Assembly (NCBI RefSeq): GCF_010093595.1
Contig: NW_022985459.1
Location: 310,001-374,000 of the forward strand
From: Mytilinidion resinicola
Lineage: Eukaryota; Ascomycota; Dothideomycetes; Mytilinidiales; Mytilinidiaceae
Direction: 5' to 3'
DNA: 64,000 bases
The notes beneath the pieces are model-generated. The model had not been told where the DNA came from, ran no database searches, and was given only the letters and a program-made list of their open reading frames with translations. The translations under genes were made by a program, and so were the position numbers. The first letter of the stretch is position 1. Every line of letters begins with the position of its first letter. Shown here one piece after another: positions 21,893 to 33,199 of the stretch.

Positions 21893-22339
21893 TTACCAAC
21901 TGCGCAATCGAGCCCGGGGTCGAGACCCACGACTGCTCGTCTTGCTGCGAGCCGTTGCCTGCGTCTGGGAAGCGTGGCATCGTGAGTAGCGCACCGGCGC
22001 TGGTGACCGTTTAGGCGTCCTGTTTGTCGGCTCTCGGATCCTGGGTCGTGGGAGGGGGGGTGTCAGACGCGTTGAGCTTTCGAACTCGGCAAAGAGCTCT
22101 GCTGGTTCGTCGACTAGCGTATCCTGATATGAAGGTGACGTCGGGGTCGGATTTATAACTGTGAGGTGTGTGGCTATCAGAGCCTTAACAGCGTCCGCGT
22201 TTTCTTTTGGCGAATCTAGGACTATAGCTTCATTGGTGCTTGGCGTCCTGAGCTCTTCCGGCTTGAAGGAAGTTAATGGTCTTATCGTTCCTAGCTGTGA
22301 GATGGGCACTGGTTCTTGCTTGATACACTGTACAACCAA
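21893..22339 (-). CDS. Hypothetical 148-residue protein
   Basis: An uninterrupted minus-strand frame. The N-terminal half looks like real protein (SFKPEELRTPSTNEAIVLDS, then ENADAVKALIATHLTVINP); the C-terminal half is basic and Ser/Pro-rich. Downstream, at 21640-21880, further coherent minus-strand pieces occur in other frames, so it may be the first part of a broken longer gene. No family recognised. Confidence 0.35.
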   Translation of the reverse strand: MVVQCIKQEPVPISQLGTIRPLTSFKPEELRTPSTNEAIVLDSPKENADAVKALIATHLTVINPTPTSPSYQDTLVDEPAELFAEFESSTRLTPPLPRPRIREPTNRTPKRSPAPVRYSRCHASQTQATARSKTSSRGSRPRARLRSW

Positions 22340-22449
22340 ACGGAAAACTTTAAATTGTGTAATCTTTTCAGATTAAAATATTCATATCTAGCTACTACAA
22401 TTTAACTTCGGCGATAGGCGCGACATTCACCCAAATGTGCCCTTCTCAA

Positions 22450-22995
22450 TTACCCCTCTGGATAGTCATTGACAGGAACATAGACTTTCTCTTCAGTCTT
22501 GGTCGGGCGCCTGTAGTCCTTGGTCGGGCGCCCGTAGTCCTGAGGCGGGTGGTAGTCGGGAATGGCCTTCATCACCTCCTCTTGAGTCTTAGTCGGGCGC
22601 CTGCAGTCCTGAGGCTGGTGGTAGTCGGGAATGATCTTCATCGCCTCCTCAATCAGGTTGTGGCGCTCATCGTCCGGGCGCTTGCGGTAGCGGTAGTCAC
22701 GAGTGTTAACACGGCGTTCAACGTCGTCGTAATGTCATCTTCGTGGCGTCCGCGGTATTCGTAGTCACGGGTGTTCACACGGCGTCCAAAGTTGTCCTAC
22801 TGCGGTGGCGGCAAAGGAGAGTTTCTCCATCAGCTCGTGGCGCTCATCCTTAAGATACCGGTAGTCGCGTGTCCAGATGGCGTCCAAAGCTGTCGTGCCG
22901 TCATCTTCAAGGCGCTTGCGATATCGGTCGTCACGAGTGTTCACACGGCGTCCAATGTTGTCATACTACGGTGGCGGCGAAGGAGGTCTGTTAAC
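22450..22995 (-). pseudogene. Branchpoint-bridging protein (SF1/Msl5) N-terminal relic with internal duplications
   Basis: The minus strand encodes the region ahead of the KH domain in fungal BBP: a PPSPPP-stop-YDNIGRRVNTRD segment, RYRKR and DERHNLIEEAMKIIPDY segments, RRPTKTQEE, and finally EEKVYVPVNDYPEG, just where the KH domain (PEINFIGLLIGP in the family) should begin, then TAA. SF1/BBP binds the intron branch point during early spliceosome assembly. The relic is stuttered. The DN-GRRVNTRD block appears three times (near 22945, 22780 and 22715) and the IPDYHxPQD-RRPTK block twice, in different frames. In-frame TAG occurs at 22966-22968 where Gln fits (PPP-stop-YDN). No KH domain follows. 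Confidence 0.8.
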
Positions 22996-23538
22996 GGTAA
23001 GTGCGTGATCAAAGCAGGTTGGTTCGCGACAATCTTACCTTTCGCTATTCCCGTTCTTTGTGCGAGCTTGCTCTTTATGGATCACGGGTTCGTGCCAATC
23101 CAGAACCAAGCACCTCTAAATCCGCTACCAACTTCGTACTTGCATCGACCAAAACTAGACTGGCAGAGGTGAGCACCTGTGATCGTCGAGGAAAGGCGGT
23201 TCGGGGAGAGGTTTAATAGGTTTTCGCCTGTAATAGACCTATATAGGTTAGAGGTCTGATAACTGTGAGTTCTGTGGGCGTATATACCATGGCTATCAGG
23301 CTTTTGGATTTATGTGGTGCTTCTTGGTACTCGGTCAACGTTTGAGCTTGGAGAGTTGGGTCATCGCAGAGGCGGCATAAGGTGAAAAACTCTTAACAAG
23401 GTGAATGCGCGATTGGGCATGCCCTCGATATGTAGAGCCACGGGTGATGAAGAAGTGAAGAGTTGTAGGTGAAGGAGGAAGGAGAAAGTGAGGAGCTATT
23501 GGTGGGTGATGTAAAGCGAGAGCTCCAAGGCGGCAGTG

Positions 23539-23720
23539 TCGCGTATCAAGCTGGAGAAGCTGGTCTTTAAAACTTGAATTGTCCGTCTCCGGAGCCTCAA
23601 ATTGGACACGAGGATCAACCGCAATCCCACACTTCTCCCGAAGCCATGCCGCCATGTAGGTGAGAGAGACGAGATCGCTAGCGCTCAGGTTGGCGACCAA
23701 GATGATCGCCTAAGAAAAAA
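23539..23720 (-). pseudogene. Coiled-coil 'TWLREKHG' family, copy 1
   Basis: After a TTTTTTCTTAG acceptor-like sequence the minus strand reads ASDLVSLTYMAAWLREKCGI, then AVDPRVQFEAPETDNSSFKD. Three further copies lie at 59.7, 59.9 and 61.0 kb, all minus strand, with consensus ELASLTRM-TWLREKHG-AVDPR-FEALKxENEALR. The C-terminal part of the unit looks like the start of a coiled coil. I do not know the family; it is named here by its motif. Beyond 23540 the frame changes character. Confidence 0.6.
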
Positions 23721-24128
23721 TGATACAAGCTTCAACTGAACACCGGATATCGTCGTGGGGTTGCCAAAAACCTGCCGGGGTCGGATGGCGGTGGAGCAAA
23801 GGGTAGTGGGCGTGCTGATGAGGCGTGCTGATGGCTAGCCAGACTCAGGCGAGACTCTCGGGGATCTTGAAGAGTTCTGCGAAAAGACGTCGCACAGGGC
23901 TAGGCGCGCGATGAGTCTTTCGTGGTAGCTCTGGCGCCAAAGGGTCTTCGTCTAGGGCTACTTAGTCGAGCAAGAGGCAAAGACGGTTAAAATCACTTAC
24001 AAGCCAACCGTAGACACGCAAGGAACAAAACCTGTTGCATGTGACGTCTCATTCGTCAATGTCGAAGCGCTGGATGTTAACGGCGTCGGGCTCAATGCAC
24101 TGCTCAAAACCATTTCCTTCCTGCAATC

Positions 24129-24306
24129 CTAACGAGACCAGACCTGGTCGTAGCGCTCCTTGAACCACTCTTCATTCTTGTGGAGTCTAGCGAAGGTTCG
24201 GGCAATTTGGATCTGCAGTTGTTCCTTGTACTCGTCGTACGCGATTTGGATCTGCTCCCTCTCCTTCCCTCGCTCTTCCCGAACGGATTGACGAGAGACA
24301 CTAGGG
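24129..24306 (-). pseudogene. Relic resembling the Ars2/Serrate N-terminal domain
   Basis: A Glu/Arg/Gln-rich frame reads REEREQ-like charged residues, then IQIAYDEYKEQLQIQIARTF, then ARLHKNEEWFKERYD, ending at TAG 24129-24131. The YxEYK...LHKxEEWFKxRY pattern resembles the DUF3546-type domain of Ars2/Serrate proteins, which link cap-binding complex to nuclear RNA processing and decay. Downstream pieces in another frame (FEQCIEPDAVNIQRFDIDE) may belong to the same gene. The match is by eye and moderate. Confidence 0.4.
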
Positions 24307-25250
24307 CCGAGGATGCCCCTGGGGTCCGTTATTCATCCTACTTCGCCTGGCTCTATTGTAGGCCCTGTTAGGTAGGCGGCGGGCTCGGTGCGGAAGCTGG
24401 ATACCACTCTGATGCAGACGGTACGACGTGTTAGATTGCACAAGGCAACGCAGCGGCGAGGAGACGGGGGAGGGGGTGTCTTACAGGGCAGGAATCGGAC
24501 GCAGGACGCGCAGTTTGCAGTGTGTGTAGAGGCTGGTCACGGTGGATATTGGTGTTGTGTGGAGGAAGATGTGGTGGTGAGGTTGGAGGATGAAAAAGGC
24601 GAGTTTTGTCGCGAGGTTGAGGAAGCCAATGACTCGGAAGAGACCGTGGTCAAAGGGATTCAGAAGTGTGTCGATATACGCGGACCGCAGGATCGAGACG
24701 GAGGTAGATAAGAGGCTTCTCGAGATGGCCGAGTCGCTCGTTTTGACTACTCATGTTCGGAGGTACTCCGGCAGAACCTGCAAAAGAAGTACGGGCAGTT
24801 AATAAACAAACTCGAGAGTCAATGGCAGAATTGCTAACAGGTAAGCTGTAGGAAAGTACTTGTTTGCTTGTTTAACTAGTAAGGAAGCAAGCAGGCGTAA
24901 AGGTGCAGTCGCTTGCTAGTTCGCCAGTTGACTTGCATTTTATATAGAGTTATATGACCACGTTCCCGACAACCGTAGAATTAAGAAGATGTTGTCTATC
25001 TAGGCCCCTGGCACCTCGGGGTTATATATCCAACTGCTACTCTCTCAACCATGCATTTCTTGCGAGCTATGAAGTATATAGCTAATTTAGAAGCTTTAGA
25101 GACCTTGGTTTTTAATTGCATTAGACTGTCTTGACATTTCGAACCTTTAGGAAAAGAGTCTGGAAGCGATTTCAGACGGGAATAGAGCCAATATAGGAAG
25201 CTCGGCCTAGCGGCCTCGGCCGGTTCACTTGCGTCCAGCATAAATCAGTA

Positions 25251-26155
25251 TACTATAAAATAGGCTCCCGATATCCTTCGTAGTACAATCACATCCTCCA
25301 CGCTCACTTCCAAGCCCACTCTCTCCAACGCCCCCTTACTCCTAGGCCAATCCACGAACTTCAAGGCCCTGAAAACAAAATTCAAGCTGCCCTCTCGTTC
25401 TCTCAAAAGCCTCTAGACGCAGTGCAGGCCATTTCCTCTTTTCCGAACACCCAAACATATTTAAAGCAACTGCCTGCGCTTCCGGTCAGGGCCAAAGTCG
25501 AGACTATAGCCGAGGACGAAGCCGCCGATGCTCGATATTCTGTCGAGTCGTACTCTCCCTTGCATCACATTCATTCACTGAAACGCAGCCCGACTCTTCC
25601 TATCCGTCCAATTCGATTTCGCAGCGCAGTGGAAGACTCAGGGGACGCTCAAGATGATCAGGACGGGGACGATGACGCGCAGAATGACGAGGGCGAGAGC
25701 ACTAATGTCGAGGACGATAAGGATGAGGAAGAAGAGGAGGACCCGGACCGCGTCTTCTTCGACGCCCAGGTTAGGAACCCGCAAAATTGTCAGTGCATTG
25801 TTGGGCACCGGGGCAAGAGTAGCAACTGCACTTGCTGCGGAGAGTGGGTCGAGGATATAATGATGTATTGAAAGGGAAGGAAGGCTTCGAGTACCACCTA
25901 GGCCCGATCGACGAGAGTGATGTGGCAATGCTCTATTTCCATTCCTCGAAAGACTGCGACTGCCAGCTCCCGGACGCTCTAGGCAATCCAAGATCTAAGT
26001 GGAAGACTCAGCTGGACAACGAGTACGTCTTCCAGGATCGGAGTGACGATGAGTACGAAGAAGAAGAAGGTTCGCAGAGGGACTGGACGAACGAAGAGAT
26101 GGTGGGATGGCAGACAACGACCACATGCACGGTCGAAGACCTTGCCATCGCCTAA
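25251..26155 (+). pseudogene. Acidic Cys-containing protein, frameshifted
   Basis: A TATAAAAT-like box at about 25253 precedes a frame open from 25281 without an ATG. It reads through a Pro-rich part (LKQLPALPVR), a long Asp/Glu block (about 25640-25745) and a Cys cluster (CQCIVGHRGKSSNCTCCGEW), then stops at TGA 25869. A second frame takes over at about 25857 (YNDVLKGKEGFEYHLGPID, later CDCQLPDALGNPRSKWK, then another acidic stretch) and ends at TAA 26153. A one-base change near 25857 would join them. The Cys cluster suggests metal binding. The lack of an ATG suggests a lost first exon. No family recognised. Confidence 0.5.
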
Positions 26156-27970
26156 GAAGATGTTTAGGTATGCTGCCACTTCGGGCGTCTAAGCCAACTC
26201 GGCTTCGGTTTCACTGTTCGTATCAATAAGACTGACGTTCCGAGTAGTATGTCTTCCTTTGCGAGACCTCGCCGAAAGAATCAGTACAAGGCTGAACCTG
26301 CCCAAGCCTTTGAATAAATCCTTTCTCTTGCCCGGGCACCCGACAACTCCTTACACACGGTCGCTTCGCCCGTTCCTTCGGCTTCCATCCTCTCGATTCG
26401 ATCAGGCATCACCCTGTCCAGCACTTTCTTGTCTAGTAGCACCCCCTACAACACTACCCCAATATACAGCATCACCTACTCCAGCAACACTTGATCCAGC
26501 ACCATCTTACCGAAAACGACCTCTAGCACCACCGTAAAACCCACATGTCCGCGTAAAAGAAGGAGTCACCCGTCTTGAGGATTCATTGCAATGGGGCTAA
26601 TACGACTCGGAAGCTGTCGACAAGCTCAGTGGGTGTTTCGATGAACGCGGTCAGCGCAAAAAGGTGCCGATAGCGTTGGAGGAATTGTCTGATGAGAAAT
26701 ATTATAGTAATTCATTCTACACCAGAGCAGATCACGTTTTCTCGTGAGATATTGCAGTTGCTTATCATGCGGTGTCTTTCTTGTGGATGTTACGACATGC
26801 ACATTCATTAAAATGCTGATGAGTTCCTAAAACCTCTAAGTGAGCAGGCCTTGAAAGGCTTTAACTATTCTTCTGTTCGCACTTTCTCGACCTCTTTTAC
26901 AAATTAACTAATCACAACCCATGGCCCAAGTCTAGTTCCCACTTTCGAATTTCTCTATAAACCCGTTGCAGTTAACTCTAGTAGCCAATAGGGGCATCTA
27001 AGTGTATAGAGATAACTGAAAGTCGCATTCCTTTAAGCCGCAACGTGCTGGACCACTTAAGTCGACCTCTATTCAACTTCCTGAGTTGGAGGCTGACCAC
27101 TCCAAGAAAGGCCTTTCCCTTCCTGATGAACTTCTGTCGCACGAAAATTTCAGATATCTCCGAGGAGCTGAATTATCTCTGTTCCTAACCGAACACAGCC
27201 TACTATCTTTTAGTTCCTAGTTACAAGTAAGGAACTTCCTTACTGCCATCCTAAACAAAGATGATCTAACTCTCTTCCCTATTGGACGTTGCGTACTCTG
27301 TGAACTCGTTCGGGTGATTGGATGCGCCAACTGCGTCGAGATCACCGTCAGCAGCGACGTTCACAACAACGGTCGCGCCGGTAGACTGACGAGATCGGTA
27401 GATAGGGTGAATATACACTTGAGCATTGTTATATTCTTGGCCTTGTCCGGCTCGTTGTGGTTCTCTCCAATAGTTGTTGCAAAGTTAATATCTCTCAAAT
27501 TATCCCGTCGCAGGACGAGTTCCAGTTATTCACGTCGCCTTAACCCACAGACGCTACACAATAGTTGTCAAGGTGCCTCTCACTCCCGGACACTATGAAG
27601 TGGTAGAAAAGTCTAATGGCCGGCAGTAATACTCGAAGAGGGTGCTGTTAAAGTCGGTTCTTGCAACGATGGAATTTGATGCTCGTCTGGGTATCCTTCC
27701 AATTAATGATGCTATTGATTCTAGTGACGTATAAGTAGGAGCGACGTATCAAGACCTTAAGCTGTGGTGCTCTGACATGTTAGCACTCACGATTTCTCGA
27801 ACACCTACCAGGAATAGGGAAACAAAGCACGGAAACCTATGGTGATGTGGTGGATGTTGCATTGCTCCTAGGATAATTCGTGGTGTCCCCAGAACGCTAT
27901 CCTGCAAATGCTTACATAGTCTCGACCAAACGCCATCGCTATGTTTTCAGCCAGAAACAGCCCAGCCGTA
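26156..27970. other. Unrecognised, partly A/T-rich
   Basis: A short Pro-rich plus frame ends at 26537; 26560-27250 is A/T-richer with no convincing gene. A 94-codon plus frame at 27314-27598 has no recognisable features. Confidence 0.2.
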
Positions 27971-27978
27971 TTCGTATC

Positions 27979-28285
27979 CTAGCGCAGCTGTCCCAGATAC
28001 TTCTCCACGTCGTCGTTCCTGTAGAACAGCTTCAACAGCTTCTTGTGCTTCTTCTTGTCCTCATCATGCATCTTCCGACTTTTGCTAGCATCCAAGTTGA
28101 TTGGTCTCTTCTGCACATGAGCTTTGCCATCCTTGGAAGACTTGAGTTTTATTCCCAAGCCAACAGTGTCTCTCTTCTCCTTGGCTTTGATCGGATGAAG
28201 AATGTCCTCACCCTTTGCCCCCAATCCTGTCCGACTATCCGGGTCATAGCCATAGGCTTCGAGGTTTGATAAGCTACGCGGAGTT
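27979..28285 (-). pseudogene. G-patch protein fragment, second copy
   Basis: The minus strand reads SNLEAYGYDPDSRTGLGA, then KGEDILHPIKAKEKRDTVGL, a Lys-rich linker, and LLKLFYRNDDVEKYLGQL before TAG at 27979. It matches the relic at 18451-18756 over its whole length and keeps the C-terminal segment which that copy lost to a two-base deletion. The G-patch glycines (GYDPDSRTGLGAKGEG-like) are better preserved here. No upstream exon is recognisable; immediately upstream lies an unrelated relic. Confidence 0.65.
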
Positions 28286-28289
28286 GACG

Positions 28290-29417
28290 TCCGACATCCA
28301 AATGTGACTTATGTAGATCTGGAGTATGTCCTGCTGATCATGCAACCCGAAGGAAGAGAGTAATACGCTTCGGCGGTGGCATTGGAGAGTCGCTAATCGA
28401 AATAGCCCAGGCACTGCCACCTTGCAGCAAAGGCGCTCTAGGAAAAAGTGGCAGGTATGTCCGTCAGGACCGCAACCGGGAGGAAGTAGGTCGAACATCA
28501 GGGTTCCAGCACTGTCTCCGGCGGCGAAGGACCGCGCCAGGGTCCGATAGTACGTCTCCACCGAAGCTTTTAACGTGAAGTTGGATTAGACTGGCTGGTT
28601 GAGGGTGAATTGTTTAGTACACCCCTCCGAATCTCCTCCGACCAGAGTTCGATTCGAAGTGAACATCTGCTTCGAATTCCCACATCCTCCAACTGGAACA
28701 CTCCGCAGAGGCGGCCAGAACAATCCTAATCGCCACATCTAACATGTGGTAGACCCCGCAGGTGCCCCGTTCGGCCCCCTGGCACCGTGTCCCACCTGAC
28801 AGGACGCGGTTGCAGAATCCCTTTGACCAGTCGTAGAAGCTGGCAAAACTGACCCATTCACCCACCAGTCTGTGGTCCATTTCACCAATGTAATCCACCA
28901 CGCGACCCTAATGGCCTCTATTTCCACGTCCATGTAACGTCTCCAAGGCCGATTGACGAAGTTCTTGGACACCTGCTGGGCTTTCCAAGCTGGAGCTTCG
29001 TTGGCTTGATGTCCAGGGCGGTACCCGGTTATATACATCGCGGTTCAGACTGGCACTATCAGGCCAGCCGGCTGGTCGTGCCAAGTCACGCCCGTGAAGC
29101 TGGGCTGAGTCGGCTTTGGGGGCGGGCGTTCCACAAGTTTCAACGACAATCCGCAGTCCTGTAGGTTCGATTGGACGCTAGCATGGCGAGCATAGAAAGG
29201 ATAGTGTGTCACCTCCTCAAGGGGGGCCGAGCTTGGTGCGGAGGGTGGCATCCTCGACATGCCTGACGGAACTACTAGGAAGAGAGTCAGCAACTAGTCC
29301 AACGAAGCAGCCAGTCATATCACTTACTGAATAGCGTCGATGTACTTCCGTAAGACCACCTAGGTACGGTCGTCGTGGAAATGTCTGAAGGAGTCTTCTT
29401 TCCACAACTAGGTCCAA
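28290..29417 (-). pseudogene. Unrecognised protein relic spread over several frames
   Basis: Successive minus-strand frames read coherently: FERLDLVVERRLLQTFPRRP (about 29410), PLEEVTHYPFYARHASVQ, QPSFTGVTWHDQPAGLIVPV, then YITGYRPGHQANEAPAWKAQ, then (frameshift) GEMDHRLVGEWVSFASFYDW and GFCNRVLSGGTRC, then QPV-stop-SNFTLKASVETYYRT with TAA at 28586-28588, and FAAGDSAGTLMFDLLPPGCG. A GTAAGT donor near 29332 may mark an intron. The Trp/Tyr-rich central part looks like a folded domain that I do not recognise. Confidence 0.4.
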
Positions 29418-29728
29418 CCTTTCGAACTGTTTCAGGCCGAATTGAGGTTCCCAGAAGACCTATCGACCAAATGGCAGCTATATCTCCTAATCGGTCGCTG
29501 AAGCTTGGTGTCGACTGAGGCCGTAGGCCGGGCTAGGGAGGGTGCAAACGACCTTCTGTTGGGCCAGCCGGTGTGCTTAATCGGCCCTCGCGTCGCGGTT
29601 TGGGGTAGAATCGATGGTTATTGCACATGCGGCGCAGCTTCCTACGAGCAGCTCCCCAGCTTATCCTTCTAGCACTGCTCCACTACCCTAACCCTGTTGA
29701 GTACCAGGCCTTTCTTTGCCCATCTCGC

Positions 29729-29989
29729 CTAGTCCCTTATGTCTTGTGTGCGGATTTCGGCCGTTATGATATCTTTAGCCTCCAACGCGTTGCGCTTAAC
29801 TCCAGTCGCCGCAGGAAGCTGCCAATCTAGATCAAAGGATGGTATTGCCGGGGTCGGATTCGAGGAAAGCGGAGCCTGTCGGTCGCGATCAGGCCACGTA
29901 GTCTCGACAGTGAGGCGGTAGTGAAAGCCGTCGAGCGGCTGGAAGCCGCGCAGAGTGAGCTTTGATAGACTTTTGCAGAACCTTCTCAC
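29729..29989 (-). CDS. Hypothetical fragment
   Basis: An 86-codon minus-strand frame with ordinary composition (PLDGFHYRLTVETTWPDRD, then LDWQLPAATGVKRNALEAKD). It sits upstream of and on the same strand as the preceding relic and may be its 5' part. No family recognised. Confidence 0.3.
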   Translation of the reverse strand: MRRFCKSLSKLTLRGFQPLDGFHYRLTVETTWPDRDRQAPLSSNPTPAIPSFDLDWQLPAATGVKRNALEAKDIITAEIRTQDIRD

Positions 29990-30099
29990 TGGGCTACCTC
30001 CATCCTACGGATGTTCTTCTGTATATCATTAGCGGACGGTTTATAGCCTGACTACTATAAAAGAAGCAGTGGAAAATTCCGGGGAAGAAGAACGTGTGA

Positions 30100-30369
30100 G
30101 CTGGGCGTCTGCAATATCTTGTGGAGTTGAGATAGCCCAGCGTCCCGTACCCTGCGCGTGAAGAAGATTCAACTCGCAAATACGCGGTGATCCTCAACCA
30201 CAACACAGGCCGGTATCTCACTCTTGGCACCGTCCTCGGGCATACGACTATAGGGAAGTCGGCGCTAGAGTTGGCGGTGGCAGCATTTCGGACAAATGGA
30301 AAATATGAAGGCAAGAACGGAAAGCGCTGGGGAGGACTTACTTCACAATTTCTGCATCGTTCTTAATCC
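30100..30369 (+). pseudogene. Hypothetical fragment with one in-frame TAG
   Basis: A frame without ATG reads LQYLVELR-stop-PSVPYPARE, then STRKYAVILNHNTGRYLTLG, then HTTIGKSALELAVAAFRT, and ends at TAA after about 75 codons. The TAG is at 30133-30135 and the frame is unchanged across it. No family recognised. Confidence 0.4.
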
Positions 30370-30371
30370 CG

Positions 30372-31186
30372 GCTCAAGAAGTATTCTCGCCATTCACTCG
30401 GTATCGTTGTCGTATGTACAAATCCGACTGCTTGGCCGCCCCAATCCTTCAGAGACTTCCGAATGATGAAGACTCCGACCTCGACTCCCTTCTGCGATTC
30501 GCCGTTTTCGTAGGGATTTTTGACAAAGCTGTCTAGGATCTCCTGGATAAGACTGTTGGGTATGGCCTGGGATTCCGCTGGAAGCTTGCAGAAGTACTTG
30601 GGAGACCGTCTCGCGGACTTTCTGCTCCTCTGGCTTCATCCACCACTCAGCCTATACTTCCCGAGCGATAGGCACTTCCTGTTTTGATGCATTTATCACG
30701 GAGAATCCGACCTTCTGGCTATAGAGTTTGGCTAAACTTTGTGCTGTCCTTCGTGAGCTCGGCACAGAATCGTCGAATCTTGGAATCCAGCACAGCGAAA
30801 TCCAGTAGGTGGTTAACAGAGTCCATAGGGCCAAGAGTCTGACCCAGGCGTTTGTAGAGATCGTTGACAGCGGCCCTAGGACGCAACATAGGGTTGTCAG
30901 GGTGTAAGTCGCTGCGAAGACGGAGACCGTCTGGTCTGGTACTTGTTGAGTGAACTTGAAGTGAAGTCGCAGCTGGTCTAGGAATTAGCTTTCCATGGTG
31001 TTGGTAAGAACGATAGTAGAAAAGGTAGTGGGCGACGAAGAGGAGATGGGTGAGGAAAATATAATGGGTGACGAAGCGGTGGTGGGTGAAGAAGTAGTTT
31101 ACTTGAGCGGAAGTCCGTCGGCTGTTGGATGAGGCGACTCCAACGCCGAGGGCAAAAGACGCCGCCCACATCCTCCTCAACTTCAC
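30372..31186 (-). pseudogene. Unrecognised protein relic, frameshifted, with TAG
   Basis: The minus strand reads DLYKRLGQTLGPMDSVNHLL, continues LDSKIRRFCAELTKDSTKF, shifts frame to SQKVGFSVINASKQEVPIA, meets TAG at 30652-30654, continues AEWWMKPEEQKVRETV, then shifts again to FVKNPYENGESQKGVEVGVF and KDWGGQAVGFVHTTTIPSEW. Together this is roughly 200 residues of one protein. The N-terminal half is helical and may be a HeLo-like or other fungal signalling domain, but I cannot support a name. The 5' part (31000-31100) is an imperfect repeat of CACCCATTA-type units. Confidence 0.45.
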
Positions 31187-31506
31187 CTTCTTTTCACTCG
31201 AAGGGCTCGTCTGTTATTTTGCCTTTTCACTTCGTCAGCTCTTCACCCAGTTGATTCTTGTCGGGTGGCCAATTATCCTTTTCGCTAACTGGCGAGAGGC
31301 CGCTGGAGGGTAGCTCGCCGTAAACTTCGACAATCATCCGAGCACTCTTCTCGCCTCCACTTTCAGCTCTACCGCCTTTGCCCTCACACCAGCCATATTG
31401 CTGCCAGAAGTCGTCGGGTCGCAGTCATCCCCGGACCTGACTCAGCCAATCTTCCTAGAAGCAGCTTGCGACTTGTGCTCTTGGACGGGGTTTCAAAGAA
31501 GCAAGA

Positions 31507-31731
31507 TGGGTTCGAATCACTTCGACGACTTGTGTCTCGCACTCCGAGCCCGAGAAGTCATTTGTCAGATCCTCGAACATCCCGATCTGGATCCGTCCGG
31601 TGCTAGCATCCATGTGGAGTTCATCGACCCGGGCGAGGCCGCTGGTCGTCGTACCATGCTCCAAGGGATACGCAAGGTCATACGCCATGTTAAGAGCAAA
31701 GCAGGTCTCCGCTGCAAAGTCTTCAGGTAGA
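31507..31731 (+). CDS. Hypothetical fragment
   Basis: From the ATG at 31507 the frame reads MGSNHFDDLCLALRAREVIC and continues GASIHVEFIDPGEAAGRR to a TAG at 31728. Ordinary composition, no family recognised. The frame is also open upstream to 31398. Confidence 0.35.
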
Positions 31732-32402
31732 AAACAGGTTCAGTATAAGCGTGGAACCAAGTCTTCAGAGCCTTCCGAGTCTAGGTCAAAGGCCCCTGGC
31801 GAAAATACCTTTCCCTAGAGCAGCGGCGCCTATGCCCAACTCTCGAACATGGCCGACTCGGAGCCCAGAGGATCGCGTGCAAGCGAAAGAGCAGACGAGA
31901 TCATATCAGACCCTAGCGAGCGACCCCCTTGTCACCAATCCGTGAAGACGGTCAACAAACAAGTTCCACAACCACCCCTCGCTCTCTATAGCTTCGAACA
32001 TACCACCGGCCCCATCACCTAGGGGTTACAACTCCCGGTGACGTGTCAGAAACCAGCAGCGTCTTGGCACCTCCTCGAGCGCGCAGAGAGCACCCTCAAG
32101 CCCACTCTGCCGTCGCTCTTGTACTACGAGCTTAGAAGGTCTCTCAGCTTCACCTGCGCTCGGCAGAAGAAAGATGACAACTTCTTCTCTTCCATGCGCA
32201 ACGGCGACTCACCGACAACTCCACGACGAGCTCCCTCACAGATGTCGTCGTCTCGACGCGGCTCTTTCAACCCCACTCAACCGTCTGCTGGATTTGCGCA
32301 ATAGCCCCCCGCAGCACAAATGGGAGAAGTGGCCCTCAGCTACGACCGTCGACTGCGGTGCTCCTCGAACCCCGCCAAGCAAGGTGATATCACAATGAGA
32401 AA

Positions 32403-32757
32403 ATGAGACACAAACATGTTTTACTTGGGAACCGCGAGAGCTTGGAAAACTACTTGGACGAGAAGATCAGGGAATCACCCGAACCGATTACCTAGGATGA
32501 AGCGAACCTCATTCACAAACTCGAAGTTCGCGCTCACGGTTCCGCGGAGAAAAGAAGGTATTACGGCGCAGGCATTGAGCTGGGCTGGGAAGGATGAGAC
32601 CGCCAAGGAAACGGCTGCCAAGATCGATGCTGCTAAAAGCTCGGCCAACGTGTCTGACGACGAGTTTAAGGAAGATCTCACCCTGAACGGCTCGTGTCTG
32701 AAAACGCTGGTAGCCAAAACGTACTTCAGCATAATGGGGTGGAGGATTCTTGAAGGA
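32403..32757 (+). pseudogene. Relic resembling a fungal seed-maturation-protein-type domain
   Basis: Starts MRHKHVLLGNRESLENYLDE, continues PEPIT-stop-DEANLIHKLEVRAHG (TAG at 32493-32495), shifts frame near 32552 to ITAQALSWAGKDETAKETAA and DDEFKEDLTLNGSCLKTL, and ends at TAA 32757. The string ITxDEAxLxHxxExRAxG...GGIxxQAQ is typical of small fungal proteins with an SMP-like motif. Joining needs one frameshift and one stop reversal. Assignment is by motif and tentative. Confidence 0.4.
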
Positions 32758-33199
32758 TAAAGACGACGAACGTCTCGAATGGAGCACGGAGGCCAAACAG
32801 GCACAAGCAGAAGGGTGGAGCGTACCCATGCCCCAGAACCAGTATAGGCTTCATCTGGCGGCGAGCGGCCCTTATGTGCATCCGTCCCGATTTCAAGGTC
32901 CCAGGGCTCGAGAACCCAATTCGGACCTCTCCAGACTACTCTGGCCGCTTTAGCTACTTACAGAGCCACCGCTAGTCCGCAAATTCTCTCTTCCGCCATG
33001 CCCCCAAGGCTCCAGCTTTTCCCGAAGTCGCTCGCGATACCGGCATCACGGATCAGCAAGTCCGCTCGCGTGGTCGAACGGTTCGTGCATTGACCAAAAT
33101 ATGTATAACTTGGAAAAGAGGAAGAGAGGTGCTGCAGATGATGATGAATAGGCTAATTTCCCATATCACCGCCTCAATGTGCACTTGTACACCCGTTGT

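Noticed and set aside
31505..31530. GGGTTCGAATCAC, tRNA T-loop-like
   Set aside because: No matching acceptor, D or anticodon arms around it, and it lies in an open frame. Other GTTCGA occurrences (28636, 29162, 35455, 57893) also lack tRNA structure.
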